Shown one piece after another: positions 44,195 through 53,382 of a stretch of DNA of 64,000 bases (position 1 is the stretch's first letter; each line of letters opens with the position of its first letter). A program made the position numbers and the translations under genes. The notes beneath the pieces are model-generated. The model searched no databases. It saw only the letters and a list, made by a program, of their open reading frames with translations, and was not told the origin of the DNA. This DNA is from Vibrio sp. SCSIO 43137 (GTDB lineage: Bacteria; Pseudomonadota; Gammaproteobacteria; Enterobacterales; Vibrionaceae), in assembly GCF_028201475.1 (NCBI RefSeq), contig NZ_CP116384.1:496001-560000 (forward strand), written 5' to 3'.

Positions 44195-44611
44195 TTAAAA
44201 CTCGCGGTTAATCTTCTCTAAACAAGTGATCAGCATATCTCTCTGCTTAGAGTTGATATGGCGGGTAAGATCCTGAGTCAGCTTCATATGCAGGTCGTTA
44301 TGATGGTGGTGCAGTGCTTCGCCCTCTTCAGTAAGAGTCACCAGTATTGAGCGTCTGTCTTCATGGTGAGGACAACGCTCAATCATGCCCGCTTTAACCA
44401 GCCTCTCTACCTGCACGGTAAGAGTACCAGTGGTGATGCCCAGTTTATCGGCAAGCTCTTTCATGCGCATCGAACCGTGGTTGCCTAGCACTTCAATGGT
44501 ATGTACTTGCGCTAAGGTATATCCGGTCTCTTTTACCACAGACTGCTCCCATGAGGACATCTTGTCGTAAAATTCAATGATTAAATGGTTGAGTTTGGTT
44601 AGCGCCTGCAT
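44195..44611 (-). CDS. MarR family transcriptional regulator
   Basis: This 138-residue protein has the winged helix-turn-helix: VHTIEVLGNHGSMRMKELADKLGITTGTLTVQVERLVKAGMIER, then the wing HHEDRRSILVTLTEEGEALHHHH. The HHHHN run just after the wing and the ECPHH-like RCPHHEDRR region add histidines that could bind metal, as in the AdcR branch, although this is a guess. Its ATG lies one base from the stop of the dmeF-like gene, so the two are cotranscribed with the exporter first. The paired repeats at 45563-45617 are its likely operator. Confidence 0.88.
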   Translation of the reverse strand: MQALTKLNHLIIEFYDKMSSWEQSVVKETGYTLAQVHTIEVLGNHGSMRMKELADKLGITTGTLTVQVERLVKAGMIERCPHHEDRRSILVTLTEEGEALHHHHNDLHMKLTQDLTRHINSKQRDMLITCLEKINREF

Positions 44612-44612
44612 G

Positions 44613-45554
44613 TCAGATTTCCCGGTTCACCTCTATAGTCAGGTGGCTGATTTTATCAAACTTTTCCAGTTCTTGTCGGTAGAAATTTACCGGCTTTTCC
44701 TGCTCACTGATAAGTGAGATAGCGGCAGAGTAATGATCGGCACTGACTTTCCAGATATGAATATCCGCAACTTCTGCGCCTGCTTGCTGCATGCAGAGTA
44801 TCACTTTCTGCTTGTATTCCTGTTCAATACTGGCATCCAGTAGAATAGGGCTGGTTTGACTCATTAATCCTATCGCCCACTTTGTTATTACCAGCGCACC
44901 AACTATCCCCATAATAGGATCCAGCCATGTCCAGCCAAGATATTTGCCGACAATAAGGGCGACGATGGCAAGTAAAGAGGTCAGGGCGTCTGCCAGAACA
45001 TGCATATAAGCCGCCCTGAGATTATGGTCGTGATGATGGTTATGACTGTGATGAGAATGAGAGTGGTCGTGATTGTGACCGTGATGGTGGCCATGGTCAT
45101 GATGCCCGTGAAGCAAAAACATACTGGCAACATTCACAATTAAGCCTACAACGGCAACGCCAATGGCTTCATTAAACTGAATGGCTTGCGGGGAGAAAAG
45201 CCGGCTGACGGATTCAACCACCATCAACAAAGCCACCAAACCAAGGGCAATGGCGCTGGTGTAGCCGCCCAGCACACTTACTTTACCTGTACCGAAAGAG
45301 AATTGATCACTATCAGCATGCTTTTTGGAGTAACGGTAAGCAAACAGAGTGATACAGAAGGCAGCTGCATGTGTGCCCATATGCCAGCCATCGGCCAGCA
45401 GAGCCATGGAGCCAAACGCCATGCCGGCTGCAATCTCCACCGTCATTGTAACTAAAGTGAGTAACAGCACGTAGTAAGTACGCTTTTCGCCCTGATGATT
45501 ATGGCGGCTGAAGTTGTGATCGTGGGGTAAAGAGAGAGCAGATTGTTTTTGCAT
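44613..45554 (-). CDS. dmeF: Cation diffusion facilitator, DmeF-type Co/Ni (divalent metal) exporter
   Basis: This 313-residue CDF transporter has six membrane segments. HDHNFSRHNHQGE sits at the start, and the metal site includes ADGWHMGTHAAAF (the H-x3-D-type motif on helix 2 is ADGWHMG) and HVLADALTS on helix 5. An exceptionally His-rich loop at about 150-182 (HGHHDHGHHHGHNHDHSHSH and onward) and a C-terminal ferredoxin-like domain complete the family layout. This matches DmeF exporters of cobalt and nickel. DmeF is usually paired with an RcnR-type regulator; here the adjacent regulator is a MarR protein instead. Confidence 0.88.
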   Translation of the reverse strand: MQKQSALSLPHDHNFSRHNHQGEKRTYYVLLLTLVTMTVEIAAGMAFGSMALLADGWHMGTHAAAFCITLFAYRYSKKHADSDQFSFGTGKVSVLGGYTSAIALGLVALLMVVESVSRLFSPQAIQFNEAIGVAVVGLIVNVASMFLLHGHHDHGHHHGHNHDHSHSHHSHNHHHDHNLRAAYMHVLADALTSLLAIVALIVGKYLGWTWLDPIMGIVGALVITKWAIGLMSQTSPILLDASIEQEYKQKVILCMQQAGAEVADIHIWKVSADHYSAAISLISEQEKPVNFYRQELEKFDKISHLTIEVNREI

Positions 45555-45562
45555 AGTTATTG

Positions 45563-45617
45563 TAGTTTGAGAATCAAAGTAAATTGAATATATATAGTTT
45601 GATAGCCAAAGTAAATT
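45563..45617. promoter_or_regulatory. Tandem 23-base repeat upstream of dmeF-marR, likely operator pair
   Basis: Positions 45563-45585 and 45595-45617 are direct repeats identical at 20 of 23 bases. Each starts TAGTTTGA and ends CAAAGTAAATT, and the first contains the palindrome TTTGA-N3-TCAAA. The repeats are offset by 32 bases, about three helical turns, on the same face of the DNA. They lie 9 to 63 bases before the dmeF start. The regulator is probably the MarR protein of the same operon. Confidence 0.6.
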
Positions 45618-45709
45618 AATTTTACATTACTTGTTGTACTGACCCCGATATCTGGTTAAGGTGCGCGGTCAATCAACCGACTGCGTTTAATCAGATAAGG
45701 ATCCTTGCC

Positions 45710-47095
45710 TTGAGTAGTTCAGCCTTTAACTCCCTGCCGTTGTCTCCGGCTCTATTAGAAAACCTGGATTCCCTGGGTTATTCAGAGATGACTCCCATTC
45801 AGGCCAGTAGTCTGCCACTTATGCTGTCAGGTAAAGATGTTATTGGTCAGGGCAAGACAGGTTCGGGAAAAACAGCGGCATTTGGTTTAAGCCTGCTGAC
45901 TAACCTGAATGTAAAGCGCTTTCGCGTTCAGTCGCTGGTATTGTGTCCTACCAGAGAGCTGGCTGATCAAGTAGCGAAAGAGATCCGCAAACTGGCAAGA
46001 CGTATTCACAATATTAAGGTGCTTACTTTATGTGGCGGTATGCCGATGGGGCCGCAAATCGGCTCACTGGAGCACGGTGCGCATATTTTGGTAGGTACTC
46101 CGGGCAGAATTCTGGATCACCTTGAGAAGGGAAGAATTAACCTTGATGAGCTGAACACTCTGGTTCTGGACGAAGCTGACCGTATGCTGGAAATGGGCTT
46201 TCAGGACGCGCTGGACGCTATTCTGGATGAGGCGCCAAAGCAGCGTCAGACACTGCTGTTTAGTGCCACTTTCCCCAAACAGATTCAGTCTGTTGCTGAG
46301 CGTGTTATGCAGAAACCTGAGCTGGTTAAGGTAGAGTCTACTCATAGCGGAAACAGCATAGAGCAGAAGTTCTTTAAAGTAGCGGATACTGAAGAGAGGC
46401 TTCAGGCGGTTAAGAGACTGCTACTAGAATATCAGGCTGAGTCGAGTGTTATCTTTTGTAATACCAAAAGAGAAGTTCAGGAGGTAGCCGATGAACTCTA
46501 CCATGCCGGGTTTGATGTTATTGACTTGCATGGTGATTTGGAGCAAAGAGACAGGGATCAGTCACTGGTGCAGTTTGCCAATAAAAGTATCTCTATACTG
46601 ATCGCTACTGACGTAGCTGCGCGCGGGCTGGATGTGGATGATTTAGATATGGTTATCAACTATCAGTTATCGCGGGACCCGGAAGTACACGTACACCGTA
46701 TCGGCAGAACAGGTCGCGCCGGCAGCAAAGGGGTTGCATGCAGTTTGTTTAGTGAAAAAGAGATGTACCGCGTTGCTTTGATTGACGAGTATATGGATAT
46801 GCCAATCGAGCCGGTTGCACTGCCTGACGAAGCGGATCTGCCGTCTAAGCCTTATCAGGCAAAAATGGTGACCATTGAAATTGCCGGCGGTAAAAAACAG
46901 AAGGTCAGACCGGGTGATATTTTGGGTGCACTGACCGGTGATAAAGGTATCGATGCCGGAAAGGTTGGTAAGATCAACCTGTTTGCTATGCGCTCGTATG
47001 TTGCTGTAGAAAGAAGCGTGGCAAAGAAAGCACTAAGCAAAATAGCCAACGGTAAGCTGAAAGGTCGTAATTTCAGGGCAAGAATATTAAAATAG
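45710..47095 (+). CDS. dbpA: ATP-dependent RNA helicase DbpA
   Basis: This 461-residue DEAD-box helicase starts at TTG 45710, eight bases after TAAGGA. It carries the Q motif (MTPIQASSLP), motif I GQGKTGSGKTA, motif II VLDEADRM, motif III SATFP, and the motif VI region HRIGRTGRAG. The last 75 residues (KPYQAKMVTIEIAGGKKQKVR, then NLFAMRSYVAVERS and KIANGKLKGRNFRARIL) form the DbpA RNA-binding domain, which targets helix 92 of 23S rRNA in late 50S assembly. The gene is monocistronic, with a strong terminator at 47145. Confidence 0.95.
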   Translation: MSSSAFNSLPLSPALLENLDSLGYSEMTPIQASSLPLMLSGKDVIGQGKTGSGKTAAFGLSLLTNLNVKRFRVQSLVLCPTRELADQVAKEIRKLARRIHNIKVLTLCGGMPMGPQIGSLEHGAHILVGTPGRILDHLEKGRINLDELNTLVLDEADRMLEMGFQDALDAILDEAPKQRQTLLFSATFPKQIQSVAERVMQKPELVKVESTHSGNSIEQKFFKVADTEERLQAVKRLLLEYQAESSVIFCNTKREVQEVADELYHAGFDVIDLHGDLEQRDRDQSLVQFANKSISILIATDVAARGLDVDDLDMVINYQLSRDPEVHVHRIGRTGRAGSKGVACSLFSEKEMYRVALIDEYMDMPIEPVALPDEADLPSKPYQAKMVTIEIAGGKKQKVRPGDILGALTGDKGIDAGKVGKINLFAMRSYVAVERSVAKKALSKIANGKLKGRNFRARILK

Positions 47096-47144
47096 CCTCA
47101 TATACCTGCTAAACACTGGCAGGATAAAGTCTGAATCTCATCAC

Positions 47145-47174
47145 AAAAAACCTTCCATTCGCGGAAGGTTTTTT
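47145..47174. terminator. Rho-independent terminator after dbpA
   Basis: AAAAAACCTTCC (47145-47156) pairs with GGAAGGTTTTTT (47163-47174) around a 6-base loop. It is nearly symmetric and could work in both directions. Confidence 0.9.
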
Positions 47175-47258
47175 GATCTGAATAATTACTTTAAAGGTGA
47201 TTAGCTTCCCTTTTTTTATGGTTATTTCTATTTTTCTTTCGAACTAAATCACGAAATT

Positions 47259-47279
47259 ATTTGGCGCCGGAAGCCAAAT
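47259..47279. other. Palindrome in the rbs promoter region
   Basis: ATTTGGC (47259-47265) and GCCAAAT (47273-47279) form perfect 7-base arms around GCCGGAA. It lies about 130-150 bases before rbsD, upstream of the RbsR-type operators; a further regulator site is possible. Confidence 0.35.
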
Positions 47280-47301
47280 GAAAAATAGCCGTTATTATTT
47301 G

Positions 47302-47351
47302 TCGAAACGTTTCGATAAAATTTTTTCACGATTCATCGATACGTTTCGATG
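47302..47351. promoter_or_regulatory. Two RbsR-type operators upstream of rbsD
   Basis: TCGAAACGTTTCGA (47302-47315) is a perfect palindrome and CATCGATACGTTTCGATG (47334-47351) is a second with one mismatch. Their centres are 34 bases apart. The CGAAACGTTTCG core matches the LacI-family operator style of E. coli RbsR. They lie 58-107 bases before rbsD, where RbsR, encoded at the end of the operon, would repress in the absence of ribose. Confidence 0.8.
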
Positions 47352-47407
47352 AAGATTTACGACTAAGATAGTATCTCTTTACGCTGTAATCAGTACGGAA
47401 CAAAATT

Positions 47408-47827
47408 ATGAAAAAAACAGAGCTGTTAAATTCTGAACTGTCTTACCTTGTGGCTACCCTTGGCCACACCGATGAGATCACCATTGCCGATGCAGGGCTG
47501 CCTATTCCCCAGCATGTAGAACGTATTGATCTGGCGCTGACTCACGGGGTTCCGGGTTTTATTCAGACCGTTGAGACCATACTGAAAGAGTCACAGATTG
47601 AAGGCGTGGTTATTGCCCACGAAACCAGACAAGTAAGTCCGCAGTTACATGATCAACTGATTCAGGTTATCGAGCAGGAGAGCAAAAACTGCGGAAAACA
47701 GATAGAGATCAGCTACGTATCTCACGAGGAGTTTAAAGCAAGAACTCATGAGAGCCGGTCTGTCGTCAGAACCGGTGAATGTACACCTTATGCCAACGTT
47801 ATTTTTCAGACCGGTGTGGTTTTTTAA
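47408..47827 (+). CDS. rbsD: D-ribose pyranase
   Basis: This 139-residue protein matches RbsD throughout: LLNSELSYLVATLGHTDEITIADAGLPIP, the catalytic His in LGHTD, ALTHGVPGFIQT and the ending RTGECTPYANVIFQTGVVF. It interconverts ribose pyranose and furanose forms so that RbsK can act. It is the first gene of the ribose operon and follows the RbsR-type operators. The length is normal. Confidence 0.95.
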   Translation: MKKTELLNSELSYLVATLGHTDEITIADAGLPIPQHVERIDLALTHGVPGFIQTVETILKESQIEGVVIAHETRQVSPQLHDQLIQVIEQESKNCGKQIEISYVSHEEFKARTHESRSVVRTGECTPYANVIFQTGVVF

Positions 47828-47848
47828 GATAGCGACTGAGGAATCAAA

Positions 47849-49354
47849 ATGACTCAACCCATATTAGAGCTAAGCGGAATAGACAAAGCGTTTCCCGGTG
47901 TAAAGGCACTGGATAACGCCTGCCTGAACGTCTATCCCGGCCGCGTAATGGCGCTGCTGGGGGAGAATGGCGCAGGTAAATCTACCCTTATGAAAGTGCT
48001 GACAGGTATCTACTCCCTTGACGCCGGCTCAATAAAATATCAGGGAGAGAACGCAAAGTTTGAGGGACCCAAACATTCACAGGAAGCAGGGATCAGTATT
48101 ATCCATCAGGAGCTGAACCTGATTCCGGAACTCACTATTGCAGAGAACATTTTCCTTGGCCGGGAAAAAATCTCACCTTTGGGCAGAATACTCTGGGCAG
48201 AGATGTATCAGGAAGCTGATCAACTGCTGGCAAGGCTGAACGTAAAACACAGTTCAAAGAAACAGCTTGGTGAACTGAGTCTGGGTGAGCAGCAGATGGT
48301 AGAAATTGCCAAAGCACTCTCGTTCGAATCCAGAGTCATTATTATGGATGAACCAACGGATGCCCTTACCGATACAGAGACCGAATCCCTGTTCAAAGTT
48401 ATTGAAGAGCTGAGACAGCAAGGCTGCGGAATTGTCTATATCTCACACCGTCTTAAAGAGATTTTCCAGATGTGTGACGATATCACTGTGCTGCGTGACG
48501 GTAAGTTTATCGGCCAGTGTGCGGTTGCCGATACCGACGAGGACCGGTTAATTGAAATGATGGTTGGCCGTAAACTGGAAGAGCAGTATCCGCGCGTTGA
48601 TGCGGTGCACGGCACCACCTGTCTGGAAGTGAACAACTTGTCTGGTTCTGGCGTTAACAATGTCAGCTTTAAGTTGGACAGAGGTGAAATCCTTGGTGTT
48701 TCCGGCTTGATGGGTGCAGGGCGAACTGAGCTGATGAAAGTGATTTACGGCGCACTGGAAAGAACCTCGGGAGAGGTCGTTCTGGACGGCAAGTTGATTA
48801 ATCCCCGCAGCCCTCAGGATGGTTTGTCCAGCGGTATCGCTTATATTTCTGAAGACAGAAAGGGCGACGGTCTGGTGCTGAGTCTTTCAGTAAAAGAGAA
48901 CATGTCGTTAAGTAGTCTGGATCATCTTACTAAAGGACTTCATATCCAGAACAAAGATGAAGCCATTGCGGTAGAAGATTTTATTAAGCTGTTTAATATC
49001 AAAACACCGGGCCGTAATCAGATAATCGGTAATCTGTCTGGTGGTAATCAGCAGAAAGTCGCCATTGCTAAAGGCCTGATGACAAGACCAAAAGTTCTGA
49101 TCCTGGACGAGCCGACCCGTGGTGTCGATGTTGGTGCCAAGAAAGAGATTTACCAGCTGATCAACAAGTTCAAAGCGGACGGAATGAGCATTATTCTGGT
49201 CTCTTCAGAGATGCCTGAAGTTCTCGGAATGAGCGACCGGATTATGGTGATGCATGAAGGCCATATCAGCGGCGAGTTTGATGCAAAAGACGCAGACCAG
49301 GAAAAACTGATGGCTTGTGCTGTAGGTAAACTGAATCAGGAGGCTGCAGCATGA
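47849..49354 (+). CDS. rbsA: Ribose ABC transporter, ATP-binding protein
   Basis: This 501-residue double ATPase has an N-terminal half with Walker [10 protein letters not shown], signature LSLGEQQM and Walker [10 protein letters not shown]. The C-terminal half has the degenerate Walker A region GLMGAGRTE, signature LSGGNQQK and Walker [13 protein letters not shown]. This is the normal RbsA layout, where the second site is modified. It powers ribose uptake with RbsC and RbsB. It lies 21 bases after rbsD and its stop overlaps the rbsC start (ATGA). Confidence 0.95.
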   Translation: MTQPILELSGIDKAFPGVKALDNACLNVYPGRVMALLGENGAGKSTLMKVLTGIYSLDAGSIKYQGENAKFEGPKHSQEAGISIIHQELNLIPELTIAENIFLGREKISPLGRILWAEMYQEADQLLARLNVKHSSKKQLGELSLGEQQMVEIAKALSFESRVIIMDEPTDALTDTETESLFKVIEELRQQGCGIVYISHRLKEIFQMCDDITVLRDGKFIGQCAVADTDEDRLIEMMVGRKLEEQYPRVDAVHGTTCLEVNNLSGSGVNNVSFKLDRGEILGVSGLMGAGRTELMKVIYGALERTSGEVVLDGKLINPRSPQDGLSSGIAYISEDRKGDGLVLSLSVKENMSLSSLDHLTKGLHIQNKDEAIAVEDFIKLFNIKTPGRNQIIGNLSGGNQQKVAIAKGLMTRPKVLILDEPTRGVDVGAKKEIYQLINKFKADGMSIILVSSEMPEVLGMSDRIMVMHEGHISGEFDAKDADQEKLMACAVGKLNQEAAA

Positions 49355-50337
49355 ATAACCAATTAACAACCAATAAGACTGAACTGATGCAAGATAGAAA
49401 AATATTGAGTAAAGAGTGGCTTATTGAACAAAAATCACTGATCGCATTACTGTTTTTGATTGCAGTGGTTTCGTTCCTCAACCCAAACTTCTTTACCCTG
49501 GATAACATACTGAACATTCTGAGACAGACTTCAGTAAACGCCATTATTGCCGTTGGTATGACACTGGTTATCCTGACTGCGGGTATTGACCTGAGTGTCG
49601 GCTCGGTATTGGCTTTGTGTGGTGCTTTCGCCGCCAGCCTTGTAGCCATGGAAGTTCCGGTACTTATTGCCGTTCCTACCGCACTGGTTGCTGGTGCAGC
49701 TTTGGGTGCTATCAGCGGAATTATTATTGCCAAAGGTAAGGTACAGGCCTTTATTGCCACACTGGTGACTATGACCTTACTGCGTGGTGTCACCATGGTG
49801 TATACCGATGGTCGTCCTATCTCAACTGGCTTTACCGATACCGCAGATGCTTTTGCATGGTTTGGTACCGGCTACACACTGGGTATCCCTGTTCCGGTAT
49901 GGATTATGGTGATGGTGTTTGCAGCCGCATGGTATGTACTAAACCACACCCGCTTTGGCCGCTATGTTTATGCTCTGGGCGGAAACGAATCGGCTACCCG
50001 CTTGTCAGGCATTGATGTCGACAAAGTAAAAATCGGGGTTTATGCCGTGTGCGGTCTGTTAGCGGCGCTGGCAGGTATTATCGTTACATCACGACTCTCT
50101 TCTGCACAACCGACAGCAGGTATGGCTTATGAGCTAGACGCCATTGCCGCTGTAGTTCTGGGCGGAACCAGCCTGGCAGGTGGCCGTGGACGTATTATGG
50201 GAACCTTGATTGGTGCGCTAATCATTGGCTTCCTGAATAACGCCCTGAACCTGCTCGACGTATCCTCGTACTACCAGATGATTGCAAAAGCGGTCGTAAT
50301 ACTGCTGGCAGTACTGGTAGATAACAAAAACAAGTAA
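49351..50337 (+). CDS. rbsC: Ribose ABC transporter, permease
   Basis: This 328-residue membrane protein has about eight to ten segments and typical RbsC motifs: [49 protein letters not shown] (the coupling loop), and [27 protein letters not shown]. It forms the dimeric channel. It overlaps rbsA by four bases. A 68-base gap to rbsB contains a GGCCAG/CTGGCC hairpin. Confidence 0.95.
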   Translation: MNNQLTTNKTELMQDRKILSKEWLIEQKSLIALLFLIAVVSFLNPNFFTLDNILNILRQTSVNAIIAVGMTLVILTAGIDLSVGSVLALCGAFAASLVAMEVPVLIAVPTALVAGAALGAISGIIIAKGKVQAFIATLVTMTLLRGVTMVYTDGRPISTGFTDTADAFAWFGTGYTLGIPVPVWIMVMVFAAAWYVLNHTRFGRYVYALGGNESATRLSGIDVDKVKIGVYAVCGLLAALAGIIVTSRLSSAQPTAGMAYELDAIAAVVLGGTSLAGGRGRIMGTLIGALIIGFLNNALNLLDVSSYYQMIAKAVVILLAVLVDNKNK

Positions 50338-50361
50338 CTTCTGTTTAATAACACTACGACA

Positions 50362-50379
50362 GGCCAGCGAAAACTGGCC
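50362..50379 (+). other. Hairpin between rbsC and rbsB
   Basis: GGCCAG (50362-50367) and CTGGCC (50374-50379) flank CGAAAA, with no T-run. Such hairpins between permease and binding-protein genes often mark mRNA processing or stability points that raise binding-protein expression. Confidence 0.5.
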
Positions 50380-50405
50380 ACCCTACGTAACAAAGGACTA
50401 TACAC

Positions 50406-51284
50406 ATGAAAAAGATTGCAACTTATATCTCTGCTGCTGTTCTTACTGCTTCTATGAGTGCATCGGCATTTGCTGAAGATACTCTGGCTGTTGTTGTTTC
50501 GACACTGAACAACCCATTCTTTGTATCAATGAAAGATGGTGCTGAAGCTAAGGCGAAAGAGCTTGGTTATAAATTGATTGTACTGGATTCGCAAAATGAC
50601 CCGAGTAAAGAACTTTCAAATGTGGAAGACCTTACTGTACGTGGTGTGAAAGCGATTCTGATTAACCCGACTGATTCAGACGCGGTATCTAACGCTATCC
50701 GCATGGTAAACCGTTCTAATATCCCTGTTCTTACCCTTGACCGTGGTGCGACACGTGGTGACGTAGTGAGCCATATCGCTTCTGACAACGTAGTTGGTGG
50801 TGAGCTTGCCGGTAACTTTATCGCTGAAGTTGTAGCACCTGACGCAAAAGTTATTCAGCTTGAAGGTATCGCAGGTACTTCTGCAGCGCGTGAGCGTGGT
50901 GAAGGCTTTATGAACGCAGTAAAAGGCAGCAAAATGCAGCTTCTTGCCAGCCAGCCTGCTGACTTTGACCGTACTAAAGGTCTGAACGTAATGGAAAACC
51001 TGCTTGCAGCTAACCCTGATGTTCAGGCAGTATTTGCTCAGAACGATGAGATGGCACTAGGTGCGCTACGTGCGATTCAGGCTTCAGGCAAAGAGGTTGT
51101 TATCGTAGGCTTTGACGGTACTGATGATGGTGTTGCAGCAGTTAAACGTGGCCAGTTAGCAGCAACAGTTGCACAGCAGCCTGAACTGATTGGTGCTCTT
51201 GGCATCGAAACTGCAGATAAAGTACTGAAAGGTGCGGCAGTGGAAGAGTACATTCCTGTTCCTCTGAAAATTGTGGTTGAATAA
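50406..51284 (+). CDS. rbsB: Ribose ABC transporter, periplasmic binding protein
   Basis: This 292-residue protein has signal peptide [23 protein letters not shown] cleaved before EDTLAV. The mature protein matches Rbs[77 protein letters not shown] and [16 protein letters not shown]. It carries ribose to RbsAC and to the Trg-type receptor pathway. The gene is followed by a strong terminator-like hairpin at 51300. Confidence 0.95.
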   Translation: MKKIATYISAAVLTASMSASAFAEDTLAVVVSTLNNPFFVSMKDGAEAKAKELGYKLIVLDSQNDPSKELSNVEDLTVRGVKAILINPTDSDAVSNAIRMVNRSNIPVLTLDRGATRGDVVSHIASDNVVGGELAGNFIAEVVAPDAKVIQLEGIAGTSAARERGEGFMNAVKGSKMQLLASQPADFDRTKGLNVMENLLAANPDVQAVFAQNDEMALGALRAIQASGKEVVIVGFDGTDDGVAAVKRGQLAATVAQQPELIGALGIETADKVLKGAAVEEYIPVPLKIVVE

Positions 51285-51299
51285 TATCACTATCTGAAT

Positions 51300-51326
51300 G
51301 GGAGGAGCTTCTCCTCCCTTTCTTTT
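51300..51326 (+). terminator. Intra-operon terminator between rbsB and rbsK
   Basis: GGGAGGAG (51300-51307) and CTCCTCCC (51311-51318) are perfect 8-base arms around CTT, followed by TTTCTTTT. Because rbsK and rbsR lie beyond, it probably causes partial termination. Confidence 0.85.
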
Positions 51327-51422
51327 GAATACTATTGGTTTAAACTTTTGAGCCATATCAGCGGTAAGAGCTTAAACCAATAAGATTTCCGGCAGGATTC
51401 TGCTTCTCAACAGGAAAAAGCT

Positions 51423-52352
51423 ATGAGCAAGTTAGTAGTAATGGGCAGCGTGAATGCTGACCATGTGTTAAAGGTGCCTTCTTTCCCTCGTCCCGGTGAA
51501 ACACTGCACGGTGAAGGCTATCAGGTGATTCCGGGTGGTAAAGGTGCCAATCAGGCTGTAGCAGCGGCTCGTCTGGGGGCTGATATTGCCTTTATCGCCA
51601 GCGTAGGTGATGACGCCTTCGGCACAGAAATGAAGCACAGTTTTACAGAGATGGGCATGGATACCTCAGCAGTAATGGCCGAGTCAGGTACGCCTACCGG
51701 TATCGCCATGATTCAGGTTGCCGAGACCGGCGAAAACAGCATCTGTATTTCAGCAGAAGCAAATGGCAAGCTGAACGCTGACAGAATTACCCCGCACCTT
51801 GATCTTGTTAAACAGGCGGATTACCTGCTGATGCAACTGGAAACACCTATTGATGGTGTTGAACTGGCAGCAAAAACAGCAAAAGCAGCACAGACAAAAG
51901 TGGTGCTAAACCCGGCTCCGGCCAGGGAGCTCAGTGATGAACTGCTTAGCTTAGTGGATATTATTACTCCCAATGAGACCGAGGCTGAAATTCTGACCGG
52001 TGTAACGGTGTTTGATGAGCGTTCTGCTCAACTGGCGGCAGATATTCTGCATGCCAAAGGCATTAAGACTGTCATGATAACCCTTGGCGCCAAAGGTGTC
52101 TGGCTAAGCTGTGAAAAAGAGCAAGGTGAGATTGTTGCCGGCTTCCGCGTTGATGCAACGGACACGACAGCTGCAGGCGATACCTATAACGGTGCCTTGG
52201 TAACGGCGCTGATTGAAGAGAAACCAATGAACCAAGCCATTGTGTTTGCTCACGCAGCCGCGGCTATTTCTGTTACCCGCTTTGGTGCTCAGACCTCTAT
52301 TCCGAACCGGGAAGAGACAGACGCTTTTCTTACGCAACAAACTAACGGATAG
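51423..52352 (+). CDS. rbsK: Ribokinase
   Basis: This 309-residue PfkB-family kinase has the N-terminal signature GSVNADHVLKV, GGKGANQAVAAARLGA (PfkB motif 1) and the C-terminal DTTAAGDTYNGALV, where the catalytic Asp follows the anion-hole GAGD-like AAGD motif. It phosphorylates ribose at O5. It is 139 bases after rbsB, across the terminator, and 16 bases before rbsR. Cation-site residues near the C-terminus are not examined in detail. Confidence 0.93.
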   Translation: MSKLVVMGSVNADHVLKVPSFPRPGETLHGEGYQVIPGGKGANQAVAAARLGADIAFIASVGDDAFGTEMKHSFTEMGMDTSAVMAESGTPTGIAMIQVAETGENSICISAEANGKLNADRITPHLDLVKQADYLLMQLETPIDGVELAAKTAKAAQTKVVLNPAPARELSDELLSLVDIITPNETEAEILTGVTVFDERSAQLAADILHAKGIKTVMITLGAKGVWLSCEKEQGEIVAGFRVDATDTTAAGDTYNGALVTALIEEKPMNQAIVFAHAAAAISVTRFGAQTSIPNREETDAFLTQQTNG

Positions 52353-52368
52353 GTAAAGGAGAGATCAT

Positions 52369-53370
52369 ATGGCTACAATGAAAGACATTGCAAAACTGGC
52401 CGGAGTATCCACTTCGACCGTCAGCCATGTGATCAATCAATCCCGCTACGTCAGTGAAGAGATTTCCGCTAAGGTGCAGAGTGCGGCAAAGGAACTTAAC
52501 TACGCGCCTTCCGCTCTTGCCCGAAGTTTAAAGATGAACCGCACCCGAACCATAGGTTTGCTGGTAACTACCTCGACTAACCCGTTTTTTGGTGAGGTGG
52601 TAAAAGGGGTTGAGCGGCGCTGTTATGAGCAGAACTACAACCTGATCCTTTGTAATACGGAAGGTGATGATGCAAGAATGAAGGCCTCCATCAGTACGCT
52701 TCTTGAAAAGCGGGTGGACGGCCTGCTGCTGCTATGCTCGACATTGGAAGGGCAGTATCTGGATATCTTTGAACTTTACCCTAACATTCCTACTGTGGTG
52801 ATGGACTGGGGTGAGACCCATTTCACCAGCGATAAGATCAACGATAACTCAGAACATGGCGGTTATCTGGCAGGCAGACACCTGATTGAAAACGGCCATA
52901 CAGAGATTGGCTGTATTACCGGCCCGCTGAATCGTCATCAGGCTCAGATCCGTTTTGCCGGATTTAAGAAAGCCATGTCAGAAGCTGGTCTGCCGGTGAA
53001 AGATAACTGGGTTGTCGAATCAAACTTTGAATGTGACGGCGGCTATGATGCCTTTAATCAGCTGTTCAATGGTGAAGAGATGCCGTCTGCACTGTTTGTT
53101 TGTAACGATATGATGGCGATGGGGGTAATTAATGCCGCCGCAGAGCATGGCGTCAAAATTCCTCAGGATCTCTCTCTTATCGGTTACGATGATATCTATA
53201 TTTCCAAGTTTATGGTGCCGCCGCTAACCACCATTCACCAGCCTAAGTTCAGGCTGGGCAAGGCCGCGGTCGACCGTCTACTGCAACGTATTGATAACGG
53301 TGAGAGTGACTCTAAGCAGGTTCAGCTGGAGCCGACTTTAGTTACCCGTAATAGTGTGATTAACAAATAA
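52369..53370 (+). CDS. rbsR: Ribose operon repressor, LacI family
   Basis: This 333-residue regulator has an N-terminal LacI helix-turn-helix and hinge: MATMKDIAKLAGVSTSTVSHVIN and ALARSLKMNRTRTIG. A periplasmic-binding-like effector domain of about 270 residues follows. AAAGGAGAG precedes the ATG by about eight bases. It is last in the operon and most likely binds the paired sites at 47302-47351, releasing them when ribose is bound. Unlike E. coli, where the repressor follows rbsK in the same way, nothing unusual is visible. Confidence 0.93.
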   Translation: MATMKDIAKLAGVSTSTVSHVINQSRYVSEEISAKVQSAAKELNYAPSALARSLKMNRTRTIGLLVTTSTNPFFGEVVKGVERRCYEQNYNLILCNTEGDDARMKASISTLLEKRVDGLLLLCSTLEGQYLDIFELYPNIPTVVMDWGETHFTSDKINDNSEHGGYLAGRHLIENGHTEIGCITGPLNRHQAQIRFAGFKKAMSEAGLPVKDNWVVESNFECDGGYDAFNQLFNGEEMPSALFVCNDMMAMGVINAAAEHGVKIPQDLSLIGYDDIYISKFMVPPLTTIHQPKFRLGKAAVDRLLQRIDNGESDSKQVQLEPTLVTRNSVINK

Positions 53371-53382
53371 TAACTATTAGAC

